A stretch of DNA of 64,000 nucleotides from Cryobacterium arcticum. Its GTDB lineage: Bacteria; Actinomycetota; Actinomycetes; Actinomycetales; Microbacteriaceae. The position numbers and the translations under genes are program-made. Positions 17,046-23,804 of the stretch are shown piece by piece. The DNA is taken from contig NZ_QHLY01000007.1 in the NCBI RefSeq assembly GCF_003185895.1, positions 124,001 to 188,000 on the forward strand, given 5' to 3'. The notes beneath the pieces are model-generated. The model ran no database searches, was not told the DNA's origin, and worked only from the letters and a program-made list of their open reading frames with translations. The first letter of the stretch is position 1, and each line of letters starts with the position of its first letter.

Positions 17046-17854
17046 CGTCTGGTTCGCCCAACACGGCTCGCCCCTCTTCGATCGCCGAACTTCGTGCCGT
17101 CGCGCAACCGCCCGAAGTGCGGATGCGCGCCAACGCCGAACACTGGACGGCGTCCCTCTACCTGCGCGACCTGTCGCCCTACCTCACCTGGTTGCTGCTG
17201 AAGACGCGCATCTCGGCCAACGGAGTGACCGGCCTGATGATTCTCGTCGGCTGGTCCACCGCGGCGGCCCTGCTCATCCCCGGCATCTGGGGCGCCCTGC
17301 TGGCACTCGTGCTCGGCCAGCTGCAGATGCTTGTCGACTGCTGCGACGGTGAGGTCGCCCGCTGGCGACGTACCTCCTCGCCCGCCGGGGTGTTCCTCGA
17401 CAAGGTCGGGCACTATTCCACCGAGGCGTTGATCCCGATCGCCCTGGGCATCCGTGCCGCCGGCTACCCGTTCGAGGCGCCGGCCGACTTCCTGTTCACC
17501 ACCCTCGGCCTGGCGCTGGCGCTGCTGATCGTGCTGAACAAGGCCCTCAACGACATGGTGCACGTGGCCCGCGCCAACGCCGGACTCGCCAAGCTGGCCG
17601 ACAACAAGGGCGAGAAGGTGCCGCAGGCCGGCCTGATCGCCACCCTGCGCCGCCTGGCCCGGTTCCTGCCGTTCCACCGCTTGTACCACTCGGTGGAGAT
17701 GACCATGGTGATCTTCGTCGCCGCGCTGATCGGCCTCGTCGCCGGCCAGCCCGCCACCGACCGGGTGTTCCTGGCCGTACTGGTGCCGCTCGCGTTCCTG
17801 GCGTTGATCGGGCATTTTCTGGCGATCATGGCCTCGAAGCGCGTGCGCTCCTGA
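17042..17854 (+). CDS. CDP-alcohol phosphatidyltransferase-family membrane enzyme
   Basis: This 270-residue integral membrane enzyme transfers a phospho-alcohol group from a CDP-alcohol. The signature runs from D99 to position 124: D99, D102-G103, A106-R107, G116 and D120 are present, but the fourth Asp of the canonical DGxxARx8GxxxDxxxD motif is His124 (FLDKVGHY). About five or six hydrophobic helices are visible. Its place between glycosyltransferases suggests it decorates or primes an envelope glycopolymer or makes a dedicated phosphodiester lipid, rather than making bulk phospholipid. The start at ATG 17042 overlaps the previous stop. Confidence 0.85.
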   Translation: MTSGSPNTARPSSIAELRAVAQPPEVRMRANAEHWTASLYLRDLSPYLTWLLLKTRISANGVTGLMILVGWSTAAALLIPGIWGALLALVLGQLQMLVDCCDGEVARWRRTSSPAGVFLDKVGHYSTEALIPIALGIRAAGYPFEAPADFLFTTLGLALALLIVLNKALNDMVHVARANAGLAKLADNKGEKVPQAGLIATLRRLARFLPFHRLYHSVEMTMVIFVAALIGLVAGQPATDRVFLAVLVPLAFLALIGHFLAIMASKRVRS

Positions 17855-17868
17855 CCCCGGGCAAGACC

Positions 17869-18750
17869 GTGCCCGCCCAGAACCTGCCGGTGACCATCGG
17901 AGTGGTCGTGCTCACTCAGGGTCGCCGCCCTGACGACCTCGAGCGAGGCATCCGCAGCCTGCTCGCCCAGCAGGACGTGCAGCTCGACATCGTCTGCGTG
18001 GGCAACGGCTGGCAGCCCGTCGGATTGCCCGACGAGGTGGCCGCCCTCGCGCTGCCCGAGAACCTGGGCATCCCCGCCGGCCGCAACCGCGGTGTCGCGC
18101 AGGTCACCGGCGACTACCTGTTCTTCCTCGACGACGACGCCAGCCTGCCCGACCCGCGGTTCCTGATCGATGCCGTCGCGGTGCTCCGCGCCGACCCCAG
18201 TATCGGGCTGCTACAGCCGCGCGTGGTCGATCCAACCGGCCTCACGGCGCCGCGCCGGTGGATCCCGCGCATCCGCAAGGGCGAAGCCACCGCCTCCAGT
18301 GCCGTGTTCTCGGTCTGGGAGGGGGCCGTGCTGCTGCCCCGACCGGTGTTCGATGCCACCGGCGGATGGGCCGAACCGTTCTTCTACGCGCACGAGGGCA
18401 TCGAACTCGCTTGGCGGGTGTGGGATCAGGGCCTGCGCACCTGGTACGCCGGCAATCTCGAAGCCAACCACCCGGTGATCCTGCCCACCCGACACGCCGA
18501 CTTCTACCGGCTGAACGCCCGCAACCGGGTCTGGATCGCCCGCCGCAACCTGCCCGTGCCCCTCATGCCGCTCTACGTGGGCTCCTGGACCGCAATCCAG
18601 CTCCTGCGGGGTGCCCGCAACCCGGCGGCCCTGAAGGCCTGGTTCGCGGGCTGGTGGGAGGGCTGGACCACCGACCCCGGTGAGCGCCGACCGCTCAAGG
18701 CCCGCACGGTGTGGCGCATGACCCGTGCCGGCCGGCCGCCGGTGATCTGA
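17869..18750 (+). CDS. GT2 glycosyltransferase
   Basis: This is a 293-residue soluble or peripherally bound GT-A glycosyltransferase. It begins VTIGVVVLTQGRRPDDLERG, with NLGIPAGRNRGV and a DxD-type FFLDDDASLPDP at about residue 85, then AHEGIELAWRVWDQG as the acceptor-site motif. It resembles rhamnosyl/galactofuranosyl-type transferases of cell-wall glycans, but the donor is not predictable. The start is GTG 17869, 14 bp after the previous stop, in the same operon. Confidence 0.85.
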   Translation: MPAQNLPVTIGVVVLTQGRRPDDLERGIRSLLAQQDVQLDIVCVGNGWQPVGLPDEVAALALPENLGIPAGRNRGVAQVTGDYLFFLDDDASLPDPRFLIDAVAVLRADPSIGLLQPRVVDPTGLTAPRRWIPRIRKGEATASSAVFSVWEGAVLLPRPVFDATGGWAEPFFYAHEGIELAWRVWDQGLRTWYAGNLEANHPVILPTRHADFYRLNARNRVWIARRNLPVPLMPLYVGSWTAIQLLRGARNPAALKAWFAGWWEGWTTDPGERRPLKARTVWRMTRAGRPPVI

Positions 18751-18839
18751 GCGGGAATCGGTTAACGATTGACTACCGTTGCCGGGCATCCGGGGGGTGA
18801 GTCGGCGCCGGGCAGCAGCCCGGTCGGTAGGGTGGAACA

Positions 18840-20123
18840 GTGGTAAGCAAGAAAGACTTCCGTCTCGCAGCAAAGCTGGTCAGGGACGTGATCGCATCCC
18901 GGAAGGCCCAACGGCTGCTGACCGAACGCCTCTCCGCACGAGGCCCGCTGCCCACCTCCCGCTTCAAAGTCGCCGTCTACTATGCCGACGGGGCCGTCAA
19001 TCTCTACCAGATGCGACAGTGGTACAAGCCGCTCGCCAAGCTGGCCGAGACCTGGCCGGTCGTCGTGCTCAGCCGCACCGCCGGCGGCACCATGAAGCTG
19101 CTCGATGAGAGCCCGGTGCCAGTCGCCTACGTTCGCAAGGTCGCCGACCTCGAACGCGTGATCGCCGAGCAGGACATCCGCATCGTGCTCTACGTCAACC
19201 AGAACTCCCGCAACTTCCAGATGATGCGCTACGGGCGCCGCTGGCACGTTTTCATCAACCATGGTGAGAGCGACAAGATGTACATGACCACGAACCAGTT
19301 CAAGGCCTACGACTATTCGTTCGTCGCCGGTCAGGCCGCGATCGAGCGGCTCGGCAAGGTGCTCTGGGACTACGACTTCGAGAAGCGGGCCATCACCATC
19401 GGCCGCCCGCAGGCCGACCACTACTCGGGCCAGCTGCCGTATACGCCCGACGACCGCACCGTGGTGCTCTACGCCCCCACCTGGGAGGGTGACCGGGCTG
19501 CCGCCGCCTACGGCTCCATCGCCACCCACGGCGTCTCACTGATCACCGCTCTGCTGCAAAGCCGCCGGCACCGGGTGATCTATCGCCCGCACCCGCGTAG
19601 CGGTGTCGTCGACCACGAATACGGCGTGGCCAACAAGCAGATCATGGCGGCGATCACCGCGGCCAACGCCCGGGACAGTACGGCCCACCACGTGATCGAC
19701 ACCGGCCCGGAGCTCGGCTGGCAGTTGTCGGCGGCGGATGTCGCGATCGTCGACATCTCAGCCATGGTTTACGACCGGCTGGCGTCGGGCAAACCGTTGA
19801 TGGTGACGCGGCCGCAGAACCCGTTGGCGGCCATTGACACCAGCGGATACCTCGCTGACTGCGAGTGGCTCGACACCGGCGACACGGCCGGCATCGTGGA
19901 AACCCTCGACGAGCTCACCGGCGACGAAACTGCCGAAGCCCGCCTGCGAGTATGGGTGGAGAAGTACTTCGGCGACCCCACCCCCGGGGCCGCCACCGCG
20001 CGGTTCCACGGCGCGATCGAGCACCTGCTGGGGGAGTGGGACCGCTTCGCTGCCTTGCACGCGGATGACGACGACGGCCTGGCCGAATTCGACGAGGAAC
20101 TCAGCGAGATCGAAGACGTCTGA
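18840..20123 (+). CDS. CDP-glycerol glycerophosphotransferase-family protein (TagF/TagB-like)
   Basis: This is a 427-residue GT-B-like glycerophosphotransferase-family protein, the type that builds the poly(alditol phosphate) chain of wall teichoic acids. Landmarks are HVFINHGESDKMYMT (the catalytic NHG motif with His), RAITIGRPQADHY, VVLYAPTWEGDR, VIYRPHPRSG, and the nucleotide-binding AADVAIVDISAMVYDRLASGKP. The C terminus is acidic. The start is GTG 18840. It is a short form without an extra glycosyltransferase domain. Together with the CDP-alcohol enzyme, nucleotidyltransferase and exporter nearby it points to a phosphodiester-linked surface polymer. Confidence 0.88.
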   Translation: MVSKKDFRLAAKLVRDVIASRKAQRLLTERLSARGPLPTSRFKVAVYYADGAVNLYQMRQWYKPLAKLAETWPVVVLSRTAGGTMKLLDESPVPVAYVRKVADLERVIAEQDIRIVLYVNQNSRNFQMMRYGRRWHVFINHGESDKMYMTTNQFKAYDYSFVAGQAAIERLGKVLWDYDFEKRAITIGRPQADHYSGQLPYTPDDRTVVLYAPTWEGDRAAAAYGSIATHGVSLITALLQSRRHRVIYRPHPRSGVVDHEYGVANKQIMAAITAANARDSTAHHVIDTGPELGWQLSAADVAIVDISAMVYDRLASGKPLMVTRPQNPLAAIDTSGYLADCEWLDTGDTAGIVETLDELTGDETAEARLRVWVEKYFGDPTPGAATARFHGAIEHLLGEWDRFAALHADDDDGLAEFDEELSEIEDV

Positions 20124-20139
20124 CCGTTAGACCGGCGGC

Positions 20140-21069
20140 CTAGACGGGCGGCCGCACGGGCTCGGCGGGCACGCTCGGTGCGGCGGGTTCAACGTGGTCG
20201 TCGCCTGCCCGGTCGGCCGCTGCGCGCCGACGACGGAGCGGCGCCGGGATGGCGCGGAGCGCACCATGGCCGAGTTTGCCCATCCGGCCGCCGCGCACGA
20301 CCACGCCGTCCTGCAGGATGAGGGTGCGCTCGTGCGGCTCCAGCTCGGGGCGGAAGTAGGCGGGAGCCTGGCCGAACGCCAGCCTCGAGGAACTCACCAC
20401 CCGTTTGCCGAGGATGTGGTTGCCCATGCCGCCGATGACGGCACCGATGCCGAACGGCACGGCCTTACCGATCAGGCTGGCTCCGCCCTTGGCCGCGAAT
20501 TGCCGAATGAAGGTGCGCTTCAGTTTGTCGGTGAGCGGCCCCATGATGGCGCGCGGCAGGCTCGTGGTCACCAATTCGCCCCAGTAGGCCGTGCGGGCGA
20601 CGCCGCCACCGCTGACCTGGCCGGCCAGCTGGCGCACGAGGTCTGAGCCCTCGTGGCCGAGCATCATGGTCATCACCAGCGCGCGCGCCCGCTCGGGGTC
20701 GCTTACCGTGATGCCGTGCACCTCGCTGACCGACTGCGAGAACAGCGCGGTCGCCTCGAGGAAGCCGGCTGTTTCCACACCCGACAGGGCCAGGGTGATA
20801 CCGGTGCCCACCCCGGGGATCACCGCGGTGGCGCCGACAGCAGCTCCGCCACCGGTCACGGCGGCGAGGTAGCGGCGCTCGAGGATGCGGACGATCTGCT
20901 CGGGGGTGGCCTCCGGGTGCCGGTGCCGGATGCCGCGGATGTGCGCGAGAACGGCGGGCCGGTGGATCGCCAGGAGCCGGTCGAATCCGGTGACGACGGC
21001 GGTGGGGAGCTGGCCGCCCTGCGGCATTCCGCCAGTGGGCGACAGCAGCGGTTTTGGTTTCTTAGCCAT
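20140..21069 (-). CDS. Conserved hypothetical protein with a hydrophobic Gly-rich core
   Basis: This is a 309-residue protein I do not recognise with certainty; it recalls EcsC-like bacterial proteins. The N terminus is basic (MAKKPKPLL). Residues ~75-105 form a Gly/Ala-rich hydrophobic stretch (AAVTGGGAAVGATAVIPGVG), and another lies near ~200-225 (IGKAVPFGIGAVIGGMGNHI). The tail is Arg-rich then Pro/Ala-rich. It is convergent with the TagF-like gene (16-bp gap) and downstream of the ABC exporter genes on the same strand, 119 bp away. Membrane association is likely. Confidence 0.65.
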   Translation of the reverse strand: MAKKPKPLLSPTGGMPQGGQLPTAVVTGFDRLLAIHRPAVLAHIRGIRHRHPEATPEQIVRILERRYLAAVTGGGAAVGATAVIPGVGTGITLALSGVETAGFLEATALFSQSVSEVHGITVSDPERARALVMTMMLGHEGSDLVRQLAGQVSGGGVARTAYWGELVTTSLPRAIMGPLTDKLKRTFIRQFAAKGGASLIGKAVPFGIGAVIGGMGNHILGKRVVSSSRLAFGQAPAYFRPELEPHERTLILQDGVVVRGGRMGKLGHGALRAIPAPLRRRRAAADRAGDDHVEPAAPSVPAEPVRPPV

Positions 21070-21188
21070 GATGCGGTCCTCCTTCGGTGCCGTGGCACGA
21101 GTTTACGGGCCCAAACTGGGCATCCTCGCGAGAATTCCCAGCGAGATCAGTGCCCGATGGGCGTGACGAATCGAGGGCGGCGTACGTC

Positions 21189-21935
21189 TTAGGCCGGCTT
21201 GATTCCGTATTCCTGGTTGTACCGCGCGAGCACGTCGGTGATCGGCCCGTCGAGAACGAGGGCGCCCTTGTCGAGGTACAGCCCTCTCGCGCAGAACCGG
21301 CGCAAGTCGCGTTCGTTGTGCGACACGATGAACAGGGTGCGGCCGCCGGCGAGCAGTTCCTCGATGCGCCGATAGCACTTCTCGCGGAACGCCTTGTCGC
21401 CCACGGCCAGAACCTCGTCGACCAGGATGATCGGCTCCTCGAGCCGGGAGATCACGGCGAAGGCGATGCGCACCTTCATGCCGCTGGAGAGGTGCTTGTA
21501 GGGCGTGTCGATGAAATCGGCGATCTCGGCGAAGTCGATGATCTCGTCGAAGCGTTCGGCGATCTGTTTGCGGGTCATGCCGTGCAGCCCGGCCGTGAGA
21601 TAGACGTTGTCGCGCACCGTGAGGTCATCGACGAAGCCACCGGTGATCTCGATCAGCGGGGCGACGCCCTCGATCACGGTGACGCTGCCCTCGTCGGGCA
21701 GAACCACGCCGGTCACGAGCTTGAGCAGGGTGGACTTGCCCTGACCGTTTCGGCCGACGACGCCGATGGCCTCGCCGCGCTGCACGGTGAACGACACCTT
21801 GCGCAGCGCCCAGAACTCGCCGGACCTGGTGCGGCGTCGACTGCCGGCGAAAAGGTCTTTGAAACTGCGTCGACTGCGGCGGTTGCGGCGGAACCTGATG
21901 CCGACGTCGGTGAGGGAGATGACGGTGTCGTTCAT
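21189..21935 (-). CDS. ABC exporter ATPase for a surface polymer (TagH/Wzt-like)
   Basis: This is a 248-residue ABC ATPase. Walker A is GRNGQGKST (61-69), the signature HLSSGMKVRIAFA, Walker B IILVDEVLAVGD, and the switch His lies in IVSHNERDL. The short LTVRDNVYLTAGLHGM block is typical of polysaccharide and teichoic-acid exporters. It has no C-terminal substrate-binding domain, so it belongs to the TagH-short/RfbE class. The start overlaps the permease stop (TGATG), so the two are one transport unit. It probably moves the undecaprenyl-linked polymer made by the genes at 16-20 kb (inference from position). Confidence 0.9.
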   Translation of the reverse strand: MNDTVISLTDVGIRFRRNRRSRRSFKDLFAGSRRRTRSGEFWALRKVSFTVQRGEAIGVVGRNGQGKSTLLKLVTGVVLPDEGSVTVIEGVAPLIEITGGFVDDLTVRDNVYLTAGLHGMTRKQIAERFDEIIDFAEIADFIDTPYKHLSSGMKVRIAFAVISRLEEPIILVDEVLAVGDKAFREKCYRRIEELLAGGRTLFIVSHNERDLRRFCARGLYLDKGALVLDGPITDVLARYNQEYGIKPA

Positions 21936-22735
21936 CAGATCTCCTTCAGCACGGCGCGCTCGGTCCGGCTGAAGACCAGGAGACCGATGCCCAGGAACGC
22001 CACCGACATCGCAGCGCCCACGCCCACGACGAACCAGTCCAGTTCGCCGGGGAAGAACGCGGCCCGGTACAGGCTGAAGATTCCGCTGAGCGGGTTGAAC
22101 GCGGCCCAGAAATGCAGGCCTTCCGGCAGATCGCTGGTGGCGTAGATGATCGGCGAGGCATAGAACAGGAAACGCAGGATCAGCTTGATTGCACGCTCGA
22201 GGTCACGGAAGAAGACCACCAGGGGAGCGACGATGAGGCCGACACCGGCGGTGAGGATCGCCTGGATCAGGATGGCCAGCGGGAAGAAGACGGCATCCAC
22301 GTTGATGTGTGCGCCGGAGAACACGGCGAAGAGGATCAACACCGGAATCGCCGCGACGAATTCAATGCCCTTGGAGAGCACGAGCCGGTTCACCCAGATG
22401 GTGCGGGGGATGCGGGTGGAGCGGATCAGCTTGGCTTCCCGGAGGAACGCCCTGGTGCAATCGGAGATCGCGCCGTTGAACCACATCCAGGGCAGCAGGG
22501 CCGCGAGGAGGAAGACGATGTAGGGATCGTTGCCCACGGTGCGCTGGAAGACCTGGGTGAAGACGAACCAGTAGATGCCGGCCATCACCAGCGGGTCGAG
22601 AATCGACCAGAAATAGCCGAGCACCGAGGTGGAGTACCGCACCCGCAGGTCGCGCTGGGTCAGCAGCCACAGGGAATGACGGTAACGCGCAAACGGGGTG
22701 CGCTGTTCAGGACGCACCTGAGCGTAACTACTCAC
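21935..22735 (-). CDS. ABC-2 type exporter permease (TagG/Wzm-like)
   Basis: This is a 266-residue membrane permease with about six helices. The N-terminal RYRHSLWLLTQRDLRVRYS and LGYFWSILDPLVMAGIYWFV are typical of the TagG/KpsM/RfbA family. It pairs with the ATPase encoded immediately downstream, with a one-base overlap. The start is GTG 22733-22735. The nucleotidyltransferase gene lies 70 bp upstream on the same strand, so the three may form one transcript. Confidence 0.9.
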   Translation of the reverse strand: MSSYAQVRPEQRTPFARYRHSLWLLTQRDLRVRYSTSVLGYFWSILDPLVMAGIYWFVFTQVFQRTVGNDPYIVFLLAALLPWMWFNGAISDCTRAFLREAKLIRSTRIPRTIWVNRLVLSKGIEFVAAIPVLILFAVFSGAHINVDAVFFPLAILIQAILTAGVGLIVAPLVVFFRDLERAIKLILRFLFYASPIIYATSDLPEGLHFWAAFNPLSGIFSLYRAAFFPGELDWFVVGVGAAMSVAFLGIGLLVFSRTERAVLKEI

Positions 22736-22805
22736 GCGCTCTATCGTATGGGAGCGGATCGGGGCACGACGCCAATGGCGCCCGTGCCCCTTCCGCGTAA
22801 CAGAA

Positions 22806-23498
22806 TCAGACGAAGAGGTTGGCGCGCTCGAGGTCCTCGGCGAAGTCGACCTCGACGGCGTAGAAGTCCGAGATGTCGACGGGCTCGACGAGCATGCGGT
22901 TCTTCTCGATGGCGAGTTCGATACCGCGCTCGAAGTAGTCCTGGTCGGCGACCTTGCTGAGGTGGTGGATGAGCACGGCCTTGTCGGCAGCGGACACGTA
23001 GTTGATGCCGACGGCTTCGCCCAGACCGTTCTTCACGGTCTTGGAGAGCTCCTTGATGTAGCCCTCGGCGCTGGTCGTGTACTTGACTTCCTCGTCAGAG
23101 ACCTTGGACGTGTTCACGGTCACGAACGACTGGTCGCGCTTCATCATCGAAGCGGCGCGGTCGAGGATCGCCGGGTCGAAGACCACGTCGCCGTTCATCC
23201 ACAGCACGCCACCGTTGGCGGATGCGCGAAGGGCACGGAGCAGGCTCTTGGACGTGTTGGTCACGTCGTACTGCTCGTTGTAGACGAAGGATGCCTGCGG
23301 GAAGGCCTCGATGATGTGCTCGAGCTTGTAGCCGACAACGATCGTGACCTTGGTCTTCTTGCCGAAGGCGTGCTCGATGTTGTCGAACTGCTGCTGCATG
23401 ATCGTGCGGCCGTCGTTCAGTTCGGTCAGGGGTTTGGGAAGGGAGCGGCCGAGGCGGCTGCCCATTCCTGCTGCAAGTATTACTACCTGGGTGGTCAC
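22806..23498 (-). CDS. Nucleotidyltransferase (LicC/CTP:phosphocholine cytidylyltransferase-like)
   Basis: This is a 230-residue NTP transferase. It has the N-terminal signature ILAAGMGSRLGRSLPKPL, VVGYKLEHI, YNEQYDVTNTSKSL (typical for LicC-like enzymes and sugar-alcohol phosphate cytidylyltransferases), and MNGDVVFDPAI with the metal-binding Asp. It probably activates a phospho-alcohol or sugar phosphate as a CDP or other NDP derivative, which would feed the CDP-alcohol and TagF-like enzymes nearby (inference). The start is GTG 23496-23498 with RBS TAGGAG. It is first in the minus-strand exporter group. Confidence 0.85.
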   Translation of the reverse strand: MTTQVVILAAGMGSRLGRSLPKPLTELNDGRTIMQQQFDNIEHAFGKKTKVTIVVGYKLEHIIEAFPQASFVYNEQYDVTNTSKSLLRALRASANGGVLWMNGDVVFDPAILDRAASMMKRDQSFVTVNTSKVSDEEVKYTTSAEGYIKELSKTVKNGLGEAVGINYVSAADKAVLIHHLSKVADQDYFERGIELAIEKNRMLVEPVDISDFYAVEVDFAEDLERANLFV

Positions 23499-23804
23499 GA
23501 ATATCTCCTAAGAAAGATCTGGGTGGCCCCGCAACAGCCGGACGTTTCCGACGAGTTTGACTGCGGTTCACCCCTAAGTTCACGTATAGACACACCGTTA
23601 TGCCACCTTCAGAGTACCTGAATACCCCGTTCCGGGGGAAGAGAGGGACGGATGCGTGTCCGGATCGTGACGATTCCGCGCGTTCGGGAACCGCTCGATG
23701 CCAGGTGTGGTTCGTAGCAGACGGCTCGGATCCCAGGGTGGGAATCAGCCCTTGAAGACGTTGCGGACCCAGCGATGTCAGATGGTCCTTGGTAGGTTAG
23801 CGAG
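23499..23804. other. 306-bp divergent intergenic region
   Basis: This separates the nucleotidyltransferase (minus) from the ABC ATPase (plus). It contains the GTTCAC direct repeat at 23566-23588 described separately. A half-site TAGGTTAG lies at 23793-23800, just before the plus-strand start; it resembles half an iron box, but the other half is missing. I see no convincing small gene or RNA. Confidence 0.6.
23566..23588 (-). promoter_or_regulatory. PHO-box-like direct repeat before the surface-polymer exporter genes
   Basis: GTTCACCCCTAA (from 23566) is followed by GTTCACGTATA (from 23578). PhoP boxes of Actinobacteria are direct repeats of a GTTCACC-type unit spaced 11 bp; here the period is 12 bp, so the match is imperfect. 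It lies 68-90 bp upstream of the GTG at 23498. Phosphate control of a phosphate-rich wall polymer would make sense but is inference. Confidence 0.35.

Noticed and set aside
23793-23800. TAGGTTAG half-site before the ABC ATPase as an iron box
   Set aside because: Only one half matches; the second half does not resemble CTAACCTAA.
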